NCBI GenBank assembly: GCA_030620655.1
Contig: JAUXEH010000211.1
Coordinates: 1 to 5,640, forward strand
Source of the DNA: Candidatus Aminicenantota bacterium
GTDB lineage: Bacteria; Acidobacteriota; Aminicenantia; Aminicenantales; Aminicenantaceae
Length of the DNA stretch: 5,640 nt
Direction: 5' to 3'
Under the pieces are notes generated by a model. The model worked only from the letters and a program-made list of their open reading frames with translations. It searched no databases and was not told the origin of the DNA. Position 1 is the first letter of the stretch. Each line of letters starts with the position of its first letter. Positions 1 to 5,640 of this stretch are shown one piece after another. The position numbers were made by a program, and so were the translations under genes.

Positions 1-1876
1 GCTCGAATTCCTTGGCGTCCCAACGGGGCTCCAGCAGGATCTCCTCGACAAGTGCGTAGACATCGGCGAATTTGGAGGATAGACAGTTGGCGCGGATGGT
101 TATGGACTCCCGCCCCGTATACATCGTGATGCTGGCCCCCAGGTCATCGATGGCCTCTTCCAGCTCTATTGGGGTTTTGTTCTTTGTGCCTTCCATGAGA
201 AGGTCGCTTACCAGATTAGCTACGCCGACTTTCTCAAAATCATCTAATAACTGACCGCCTCTTAAGGACATAGAGAATTGGATAAGGGGAAGCTCATGGT
301 GCTCGATGCCGTAAAGCCTCAAGCCGCTGCTTAGAGTTTCCTGCCACACCGTCGGGAGGATTATCTCCGGATCGGATCCCACGAAGGGTTCCTTGCTGCG
401 GTCGAATGAGGAGGGACTTGGTTCTACCGTGAATTCTTCAACCCGCGAAGCCGTGGTTTCTTCGGCCGTGATGCTTTCTTCTGCGATGGGGAATCTCTCT
501 GCACCTTCGACCACTAAGTCTGTCTGGCCTTTGGGGACAAAACAGGTCATGACGTAGGGCTTGTCCTTGATGTATTTTTCATAGACACGCAGGATGTCCC
601 CTTTGGTCACGGCCTGAATCTTTTCCAGGTCTGTGACAAGATAATCAGGTGAGCCGGCATATTCGTTGTAACTGGCCAGCTGAAAGGATTTCATGAGGAT
701 ACCGGAGAGCCTGTTGTAGAAGCCGGTCTCTATTCCGGCCTTGATCCGTTCCACATCCTGTTCGGAGAAGGATTCGGCCTCGAATCTTTCGAATGTCTCG
801 GCAATGGCGGATTTGACATCGTTGAGATTGACTTTTGGAAACGCACGGATCCTGATCTGGAATTCTCCGGCGATCTCACTGCTCCTCTGATATCCGGATG
901 CCCGGGGTGCCAGTTTCCTCTCTTCCACAATGACCTGGTACATGGGGGCCTTCTTGCTGAAGGATAAAAGCTGGCCCAGGAAACTCAAAGGATAAGAATC
1001 AGCGTGGTACTCTTCCACGGTGGGGAACACCATGCTGATCTCCGGGGAGCGTGCGAAGTTATCCTCATGGAATGCCAGCTTAGAAGCCTCCAGGGTGACG
1101 GGCATCGGTTTGGACGCCTCGAGCTTGCTGCCTCCCGGAATCTCCCCGAAGTATTTCTCGATCAGGGCCTTGGTCTCGGTAACATCAAAGTCTCCAGCTA
1201 CGACCAGGGTGCAGTTGTTGGGCCGATACCATTTCTCATGGAACCCATGGACGTCTCTCAGAGTGGCATTGTTCAGGTCCTCCATGGAGCCGATCACCTG
1301 CCAGCTGTAGGGATGGCCCTCCGGGTAGAGCAGTTTACCTATGATGTAGCTGGTATAGCCATAGGGTCTGTTGTCCACACCCTGGCGTTTTTCATTTTTC
1401 ACGACACCCTGTTGGTTGGCGAAGGCTTCCTGCGTGATGGAGCTGCGTAGATAACCCAAACGGTCCGATTCCAGCCAGAGCGCCAGTTCCAAGGCATTCT
1501 TCGGCAGGACTTCGAAATAGATGGTACCGTCCCTGCTGGTTCCTCCATTCAGGGTGCCCCCAGCCGCCTGGATCTTCTTGAAGAACTGGTCCTGTCCCAC
1601 ATGCTGAGATTCCTGGAACATCATGTGCTCGAACAGGTGAGCGAATCCGGTGCGGCCCAGAACCTCACGATTGGAGCCGACATGAAACTGGAGCGCCACA
1701 GCCACGATGGGATCGGATCGATCCTCATGCAGAATGACCTCCAGCCCATTGTCCAGGGTATACTTTGAGTAGTCGATCTTGAATTCCCCGGCAGTCTCCG
1801 TCTTCTGAGCGCAGCCGGAACTGGCCAAAAAAACCGCCAGTAGGCAAATAGAGAGTCTGTGCCAATTTTTTTTCAT
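1..1876 (-). CDS. M16 family zinc metallopeptidase (insulinase/pitrilysin-like), probable lipoprotein, 3' end outside window
   Basis: I read 625 uninterrupted codons on the minus strand, with no stop before the window edge. The M16 active site is complete: HLFEH at residues 80-84 (zinc ligands H80 and H84, catalytic base E83) and the distal ligand E162 in VVKNEKRQ. The order is signal sequence (1-22), first M16 catalytic domain (about 36-200), M16 C-terminal-type domain (about 205-440), a Glu-rich linker (about 455-500), then the start of a second M16 repeat (about 510 on). In that repeat the zinc motif is degenerate: NLVSD at 554-558 stands where HxxEH would be, as is known for the inactive half of two-repeat M16 proteins. 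Such proteins usually have around 900 residues, so roughly a third is missing. The leader ends LASSGC with Cys22, an imperfect lipobox that suggests a lipid-anchored periplasmic or outer-membrane enzyme. The start is supported by GGAGGA (1881-1886) four bases upstream. Family knowledge predicts cleavage of short or unfolded peptides. The real substrate is unknown. Confidence 0.93.
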   Translation of the reverse strand, partial: MKKNWHRLSICLLAVFLASSGCAQKTETAGEFKIDYSKYTLDNGLEVILHEDRSDPIVAVALQFHVGSNREVLGRTGFAHLFEHMMFQESQHVGQDQFFKKIQAAGGTLNGGTSRDGTIYFEVLPKNALELALWLESDRLGYLRSSITQEAFANQQGVVKNEKRQGVDNRPYGYTSYIIGKLLYPEGHPYSWQVIGSMEDLNNATLRDVHGFHEKWYRPNNCTLVVAGDFDVTETKALIEKYFGEIPGGSKLEASKPMPVTLEASKLAFHEDNFARSPEISMVFPTVEEYHADSYPLSFLGQLLSFSKKAPMYQVIVEERKLAPRASGYQRSSEIAGEFQIRIRAFPKVNLNDVKSAIAETFERFEAESFSEQDVERIKAGIETGFYNRLSGILMKSFQLASYNEYAGSPDYLVTDLEKIQAVTKGDILRVYEKYIKDKPYVMTCFVPKGQTDLVVEGAERFPIAEESITAEETTASRVEEFTVEPSPSSFDRSKEPFVGSDPEIILPTVWQETLSSGLRLYGIEHHELPLIQFSMSLRGGQLLDDFEKVGVANLVSDLLMEGTKNKTPIELEEAIDDLGASITMYTGRESITIRANCLSSKFADVYALVEEILLEPRWDAKEFE

Positions 1877-1880
1877 TTGT

Positions 1881-1886
1881 TCCTCC
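1881..1886 (-). promoter_or_regulatory. Shine-Dalgarno site of the M16 gene
   Basis: On the minus strand this reads GGAGGA, followed by ACAA and the ATG at 1876-1874. It is a near-perfect anti-16S match. It fixes the start at the Met that opens a Lys-rich, hydrophobic signal sequence. Confidence 0.8.
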
Positions 1887-1933
1887 GTTTTTCGGGTGCA
1901 GGTACTTCAGGGATACCCATGCTAATGCTAAAC

Positions 1934-1962
1934 ATTGTATGAATCAGAACGACACAAGTAAA
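1934..1962 (-). promoter_or_regulatory. Sigma70-like promoter for the M16 gene
   Basis: Reading the minus strand, a -35 box TTTACT (1962-1957, 4 of 6 to consensus) is separated by exactly 17 bases from a -10 box TACAAT (1939-1934, 5 of 6). Transcription would start near 1927, leaving a leader of about 50 bases before the ATG at 1876. This suggests that the M16 gene can be transcribed apart from the M14 gene ending at 1997, although read-through from that gene is also possible. A tandem TTAGCA pair (1931-1920 on the minus strand) overlaps the predicted start point. The match is to a general bacterial consensus; the host's sigma factor preference is not known. Confidence 0.55.
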
Positions 1963-1968
1963 GTCGTT
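1948..1968. repeat. Perfect 6+6 inverted repeat around the -35 box, possible operator
   Basis: AACGAC (1948-1953) and GTCGTT (1963-1968) are exact inverted copies with a 9-base spacer. The spacer contains the whole predicted -35 box of the M16 promoter (1957-1962). Arm centres are about 15 bases apart, rather more than the one helical turn typical of a dimeric repressor site. The arms could also form a weak hairpin, but no T-run follows them on the minus strand, which argues against a terminator for the upstream M14 gene. A 12-base palindromic match can arise by chance, so the operator role is only a suggestion. Confidence 0.35.
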
Positions 1969-1996
1969 TTCTCTGTCGAAAAAATTCCTTTTTTTC

Positions 1997-3925
1997 TCAA
2001 TCTCCGATTTTTATCTTTTTGGATATGACACCTCCACGTGTAGAGGTGTACTTGACAGTGCATTCCGTGCCGGCGATGCCGTTGAATTTGAGCTTGAATG
2101 TCACTTTAGCTTTGTCATTACCAGGGATGCGGCCGATCTCGACATAGGGCCGGCCTCCCCTCGGCTCTATGATCTTGACTTTGGCTTCTTCCTGAGGTTC
2201 CTGGGACTGCTGCCCTCGTCCGTATCCGTACATTCCGCCGAATCTCCCTCTCTCCATGCGTCTCGGGAGCATGCCCTCGGGAAACTCCAGTGTGATCCGG
2301 TCCGGCATGACCATCTTGACCAGCTGGGCCTGCTTCAGAGCCGTGGGCAGAAATCCCTGGTTCTCGACCTCGACCTCGATAATGTATTCACCGCCCTGTT
2401 GGCTGATCCTGGGCTCTGCCATCACGACCCGGGGGAGGCTCCCGCCCAGCATGAGGTTGAAGCGCGCCTCTTTGATGATCCATTCTTCGAGCAGTTCGGG
2501 CGGGGGATTCTGGCGATAAAATTTTCCGTCCCAGCCTCCCACCTCGACCTCGCCGTAGACCGGGTGCATGGCTTTGGTCCACTCCTGGAAGCGGCTGAAT
2601 TCTAGCTCCTTGTCGTTGAACTGCAGCCGGTCCCACTCGTCTGTGGTGCCGTCGCCGTCGTAGTCACCGACACGCCCGCCGTTCCAGAGCTCGTCGCCAT
2701 ACCAGATGGCGCCGTAGTACCAGTAACCGAAATCCGGGCTGTGTCCGAAGAGCGGCCTGCCCCGGCCGTAGTCCTGGTACACGTCACCGGCTCTCGTGTA
2801 TCCGGACAGTTCCTTTCCTTTTTTATCAAAATATTTGTAGAGCTCAAGATCTTCGGGGTACATGCGTTCTTCGCTGGGGGAGGTAGACGGGGGCCGCAGG
2901 TGCATGGGGACTGTGGTATCCATGGTGTTCATGACGGAGATGTTCGGGTGTTCGAGCAGGAAGACCACGAGAGAGCGCGTCTCCACCTCGGACAGGGGAT
3001 AGGCTCCGGCCCCGCGCTGAGTGAAGCCCCGGCCTGTCTTCTCGTTCTCGGCCATGGGCCGCCAGTTCTCGGGATAGTTGCGGTGCAGGTCGAGGCCGCC
3101 GATCCCGTCCTCGTTGACCCTGCCGTCCCCGTCGTTGTCTATGCCTTCGGACATCACGTTGTAGATCCCTTCTCCCTTGGGCGCCGGCTTCATCAGGCGG
3201 CCCTGGGGATCCCGGGGATCGAGGATGAAGGTGCCCTTGCCCTTCTCGACCTTGATGCGCATCTGCCGGCTCCAGCCGTCCCCGTCCAGGTCTTCGGCCG
3301 GGTCCTCGTCCAGGAGGCCGTCCAGGTCGTTGTCATAGGGGCGAATGGTGCTCCTCAGGGTCTGGGCGGTCAGCAAATAGAGCAAGCTCCCGTCCGGGTT
3401 GTTCTTGGGTCTGAAATAGAACGTGAAATTGTCCAGCAGGCGTGTGATCTCGGGATCCGATCCATAGTTGGCCAGCATGTGATGCAGCATCCAGAAGGCA
3501 GATTCCGCTGCCGTCACCTCGCCGCTGTGGCGATTCCCGTCGATGAACATGGCCGGCTTGTCCGTGTCTTTACCGGTCTTCTTGTTGGTGACCGTCAGCT
3601 GGTAGATGGGTATGCCCCCGAAGCTCTCGGCCGCCACATACAGGTCCACCAGGTCGGGGTATTCCTCGGCCCAATTCTTGAACCACCAGACCATTTCCTT
3701 GTAAGTGTGGTAATGCTTGAAATCCATGACCCCTTTCTCAAGGGGTTCTGTCTCTGCATAATTGCTGCGTGGGAAAAAACTGGGGCCGTGCCGGTATCCG
3801 GGTACGGTCCAGTATCTCGCCTCATTGTCTTTTTCGGCCTGATCCTGGCCGTTGAGCATGACCAGGCCGAACGCGAAACAGACCGCGGCTGGGATAAGCA
3901 GAAAACTCCTTTTTGTTCGGCTCAT
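1997..3925 (-). CDS. Secreted M14 family zinc carboxypeptidase-like protein with calcium-loop insertions
   Basis: This complete 642-residue protein has a Sec-type signal (Lys/Arg start, hydrophobic core about 8-24). An M14 peptidase domain covers about 70-500, and a beta-rich C-terminal region about 500-642. Visible M14 elements are the zinc motif HSGE (H133, E136), NNPDG (175-179), an Arg in SRQMRI (R223) that may match substrate-binding R127 of carboxypeptidase A, LDLHRNYP (278-285), and the catalytic Glu in VEVGG (E461). Three acidic loops of DxDxDG type lie at 198-208, 263-273 and 421-430 and probably bind calcium. Two usual residues look changed: D336 stands where the third zinc-binding His is expected, and H281 replaces the Asn of Asn-Arg. 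A Gly/Arg/Tyr/Gln-rich stretch (about 556-578) interrupts the C-terminal region. The start is supported by AAGGAGA (3931-3937) five bases upstream. It lies upstream of the M16 gene in the same direction and diverges from the second M14 gene. The fold is confident; peptidase activity is not. Confidence 0.93.
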   Translation of the reverse strand: MSRTKRSFLLIPAAVCFAFGLVMLNGQDQAEKDNEARYWTVPGYRHGPSFFPRSNYAETEPLEKGVMDFKHYHTYKEMVWWFKNWAEEYPDLVDLYVAAESFGGIPIYQLTVTNKKTGKDTDKPAMFIDGNRHSGEVTAAESAFWMLHHMLANYGSDPEITRLLDNFTFYFRPKNNPDGSLLYLLTAQTLRSTIRPYDNDLDGLLDEDPAEDLDGDGWSRQMRIKVEKGKGTFILDPRDPQGRLMKPAPKGEGIYNVMSEGIDNDGDGRVNEDGIGGLDLHRNYPENWRPMAENEKTGRGFTQRGAGAYPLSEVETRSLVVFLLEHPNISVMNTMDTTVPMHLRPPSTSPSEERMYPEDLELYKYFDKKGKELSGYTRAGDVYQDYGRGRPLFGHSPDFGYWYYGAIWYGDELWNGGRVGDYDGDGTTDEWDRLQFNDKELEFSRFQEWTKAMHPVYGEVEVGGWDGKFYRQNPPPELLEEWIIKEARFNLMLGGSLPRVVMAEPRISQQGGEYIIEVEVENQGFLPTALKQAQLVKMVMPDRITLEFPEGMLPRRMERGRFGGMYGYGRGQQSQEPQEEAKVKIIEPRGGRPYVEIGRIPGNDKAKVTFKLKFNGIAGTECTVKYTSTRGGVISKKIKIGD

Positions 3926-3954
3926 TCTTCTCTCCTTAGGCTAATTGGAATGAA

Positions 3955-3982
3955 CTTATCACAACCCGCATAGGGGAATCAA
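3955..3982 (-). promoter_or_regulatory. Possible promoter of the minus-strand M14 gene
   Basis: On the minus strand TTGATT (3982-3977, 4 of 6) is followed after 16 bases by GATAAG (3960-3955, 4 of 6). TGT immediately precedes GATAAG, giving an extended -10 of the TGn type. The -10 box lies 29 bases before the ATG at 3925. Individual boxes are weak; spacing, extension and position make the call. Confidence 0.4.
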
Positions 3983-3987
3983 TGACC

Positions 3988-4017
3988 TTGACCTGGCGGC
4001 AGTTAATAAATTAGACT
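3988..4017 (+). promoter_or_regulatory. Possible promoter of the plus-strand M14 gene
   Basis: TTGACC (3988-3993, 5 of 6 to the -35 consensus) is followed after 18 bases by TAGACT (4012-4017, 4 of 6 to the -10 consensus). This would give a leader of about 30 bases before the ATG at 4056. A small perfect inverted repeat AGACT-CAACC-AGTCT (4013-4027) overlaps the -10 box and predicted start point. Its meaning is unknown. Confidence 0.4.
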
Positions 4018-4055
4018 CAACCAGTCTCTTGGCTAAAAAACAGAGGAAAAATCTC

Positions 4056-5640
4056 ATGAAAAAAAGAACTTACAGGTGTCTCGTTTCCCTGTCCCTATGG
4101 TTGGTTGTGGCGAATATCCTACCTGCCCAGCAGGACAAACCTGTCACCAGGGCTGAAGCCAGCGATTACAAGGCGACATCGCTGCACTCAGATGTGCTGG
4201 ATTTTATTCAGACGCTGCAGAAGCACAGCCTCCGGCTCCGTGTCGAGAACTTGGGCGTAAGTGCCGAGGGTCGGAAGATACCCCTTCTGGTTATCGGGGA
4301 TCCCGTCCCCTCCTCACCCCGTGACCTGGCATACGACGATCGGCTCGTGGTCTATATCCAGGCCGGCATCCATGCCGGGGAGGTGGAGGGCAAGGAGGCC
4401 GCCCTCATGTTGGCCCGCGACCTGGCGCTCGACGAGTCTGCGCCTTATCTGAGCGACATCGTCCTCCTGGTGGCCCCAATCTTTAACCCGGACGGCAGCG
4501 AGAGGATAAGCAAGGACAACCGTCGCAGCCAGATCGGACCGGAGCTGGGGGTCGGAGTGCGCCCCAACGGCCTGAACATGGACCTGAACCGCGACGGAAT
4601 GAAGCTGGAGAGCCCGGAGGTCCTGGGACTCGTGCAGAACGTCATACTGCGCTGGGACCCGGCCGTGCTGCTGGACAGCCACACGCACAACGGCTCCTAT
4701 CACGAGGAGTTCGTCACCTGGGTGTGGGCCTTGAATCCCAACGGAGACACGTCGCTCATTCGCTACATGAGCGACTTCGTCCGTCCCCAGATCAACCGGA
4801 TCCTCCTGGATAAATACGACACACTGTGTATACCGCACGGGGATTTCATGAGCATCCGTGAGCCGGAAAAGGGCTGGCGCCCACTCGGGCCGCAGCCCCG
4901 CTACCTCAGCAACTATTTCGGGCTCCGGAACCGCCTGGGTATCCTCAACGAAAACTACCCCTATGCAGATTTCAAGACACGTGTCACAGGCGCCTATCAC
5001 CTGTTCCATGCCCTTCTGGAGTTCTGTGGGAACAACAAAGACGACATCAGGGGGCTCCTGCGTAAAGCCGATGCGCAGACCATTCGCAGAGGGCTGGCCC
5101 CGACCGAAGAGGATAGGTTTGCGGACGAATACGATGTGCGCCCCATCAGGGACAAGATCACGGTCAACGGCTATGTCATGGAGCAGTACCAGACCGAGAG
5201 CGGCAGGATGCGCGCCCGCAGGACGGAGGAGACTCGTACCTACACCATGCCTTTCCTGGCGGAATTCTTTGCCAAGAGATCCGTAAGGCTGCCTTTCGGT
5301 TACCTCATCCCCGGGCCGGCTCCCAAGGCCCTGGAAAAGCTGCTCCAGCACGGCATCCTGGTGGAGCGCCTGGTGCAGCCTGCCCAGCTCAATGTGGAAG
5401 GCTTCAAGGTCCAGGAGCTCAAAGGACAGCAGCGCCCGTACCAGGGGCACCGCCTCAATTCCGTAACCGGAGAGTATTTCAAGGAGGAGAGGGAGTTCCC
5501 GGCAGGGACGCTATTTGTCCCCATGGCCCAGCCCCTGGCCAATGTCGCGGCTTATCTCCTGGAGCCTGAGAGTGACGACGGCCTCCTGGTCTGGAACTTC
5601 TTCGACCGTCAGCTGGCTCCCCAGTGGGGGAGGGGCCAGC
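4056..5640 (+). CDS. Secreted M14 family metallopeptidase (NRD-type), 3' end outside window
   Basis: I read 528 open codons to the window edge, with no stop. The start has a Sec-type signal (MKKRTYR, then a hydrophobic core, with likely cleavage after LPA near residue 24). AGAGGA (4042-4047) eight bases upstream supports the ATG. The M14 catalytic set looks complete: HAGE (H106, E109) for zinc, FNPDG (143-147), DLNRD (176-180) with the Asn-Arg pair N178/R179, DSHTH (207-211) with H209 as likely third zinc ligand, and LNENYP (297-302) with E299 as likely catalytic Glu. The peptidase domain spans about 40-325. The remaining 200 or more residues form a C-terminal region I do not recognise, containing repeated short beta-like segments. 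It is clearly distinct from the neighbouring M14 protein: it has no acidic calcium loops, NRD in place of RNYP, and a different C-terminal part. Similar proteins are sometimes labelled carboxypeptidase or succinylglutamate desuccinylase-like. The substrate could be a peptide or another amide and cannot be read from the sequence. Confidence 0.92.
   Translation, partial: MKKRTYRCLVSLSLWLVVANILPAQQDKPVTRAEASDYKATSLHSDVLDFIQTLQKHSLRLRVENLGVSAEGRKIPLLVIGDPVPSSPRDLAYDDRLVVYIQAGIHAGEVEGKEAALMLARDLALDESAPYLSDIVLLVAPIFNPDGSERISKDNRRSQIGPELGVGVRPNGLNMDLNRDGMKLESPEVLGLVQNVILRWDPAVLLDSHTHNGSYHEEFVTWVWALNPNGDTSLIRYMSDFVRPQINRILLDKYDTLCIPHGDFMSIREPEKGWRPLGPQPRYLSNYFGLRNRLGILNENYPYADFKTRVTGAYHLFHALLEFCGNNKDDIRGLLRKADAQTIRRGLAPTEEDRFADEYDVRPIRDKITVNGYVMEQYQTESGRMRARRTEETRTYTMPFLAEFFAKRSVRLPFGYLIPGPAPKALEKLLQHGILVERLVQPAQLNVEGFKVQELKGQQRPYQGHRLNSVTGEYFKEEREFPAGTLFVPMAQPLANVAAYLLEPESDDGLLVWNFFDRQLAPQWGRGQ

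Larger units (their letters stand above)
3926..4055. promoter_or_regulatory. Divergent intergenic region between the two M14 genes
   Basis: This 130-base region separates two start codons that point away from each other, so both genes must be transcribed from here or from within it. It contains a Shine-Dalgarno site for each gene (AAGGAGA at 3931-3937 on the minus strand; AGAGGA at 4042-4047 on the plus strand) and one promoter-like pair facing each way, listed separately. The -35 boxes of the two pairs lie within about 6 bases of each other, so one bound regulator could affect both genes. I see no small gene in it. Confidence 0.6.

Noticed and set aside
550..565. Possible split or frameshift in the M16 gene, since the frame has no end in the window
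   Set aside because: Reading codon by codon from 1876 to the window edge gave one continuous frame with sensible M16 sequence. It simply continues beyond position 1.
1004..1450. Plus-strand open frame of 148 codons inside the M16 gene
   Set aside because: It is entirely antisense to well-conserved M16 sequence and has no recognisable motif.
1975..1996. A-run and T-run just after the first M14 stop codon, as a possible terminator
   Set aside because: The pairing would be only A-T with a purine loop and no GC stem, so it is not a convincing intrinsic terminator.
2890..2960. Sequence error as the cause of the His-to-Asp change in the first M14 protein
   Set aside because: The flanking codons stay in frame and conserved (LRPP follows), and neighbouring residues also differ from the usual pattern. 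Real divergence fits better than a single base error, although it cannot be excluded.
2741..3973. Long plus-strand open frame of 410 codons opposite the first M14 gene
   Set aside because: It lies antisense to a gene with clear M14 motifs and signal sequence. Its translation is rich in Val, Gly and His with no recognisable domain, which is typical of the opposite strand of a GC-rich gene.
4314..5450. Long minus-strand open frame of 378 codons opposite the second M14 gene
   Set aside because: It mirrors a coding frame that carries a full M14 catalytic set. No domain or convincing signal is visible in the antisense product.

Overview
The window holds three large genes, all predicted to encode exported zinc metallopeptidases, and almost nothing else. 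On the minus strand, a complete M14-type (zinc carboxypeptidase family) gene at 1997-3925 is followed 120 bases downstream by an M16-type (insulinase/pitrilysin family) gene that starts at 1876 and runs off the left edge of the window. On the plus strand, a second and quite different M14-type gene starts at 4056 and runs off the right edge. The two M14 genes are divergent and share a 130-base intergenic region with a promoter-like sequence facing each way.

All three proteins start with a signal sequence: lipoprotein-like in the M16 protein and ordinary Sec-type in both M14 proteins. The set therefore looks like a small cell-envelope or secreted protein and peptide degradation locus. The M16 enzyme would cut peptides enclosed in its chamber, and the M14 enzymes would trim peptides, or act on another amide substrate. 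That they share a job is inferred from their position and export signals and is not shown by the sequence.

The first M14 protein is the most unusual item. It carries three acidic, calcium-loop-like insertions. At the position where M14 enzymes normally have the third zinc-binding histidine it appears to have aspartate, and the Asn of the Asn-Arg substrate pair appears to be His. The second M14 protein keeps a standard set of catalytic residues.

The 120-base gap before the M16 gene contains a good sigma70-like promoter (TTTACT, 17 bases, TACAAT). A perfect 6+6 inverted repeat brackets its -35 box, so the M16 gene may be transcribed and regulated separately from the M14 gene upstream.

The organism is a bacterium with moderately high GC, by eye near 50-55% in the M16 gene and 60% or more in the M14 genes, with Shine-Dalgarno-led genes. 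The style of the proteins (calcium-loop M14, an NRD-type M14 and a two-repeat M16 lipoprotein) recalls Acidobacteriota or Aminicenantes-like lineages rich in secreted peptidases. No marker gene is present, so this is only a guess. I saw no RNA gene, mobile element, CRISPR array or long repeat.
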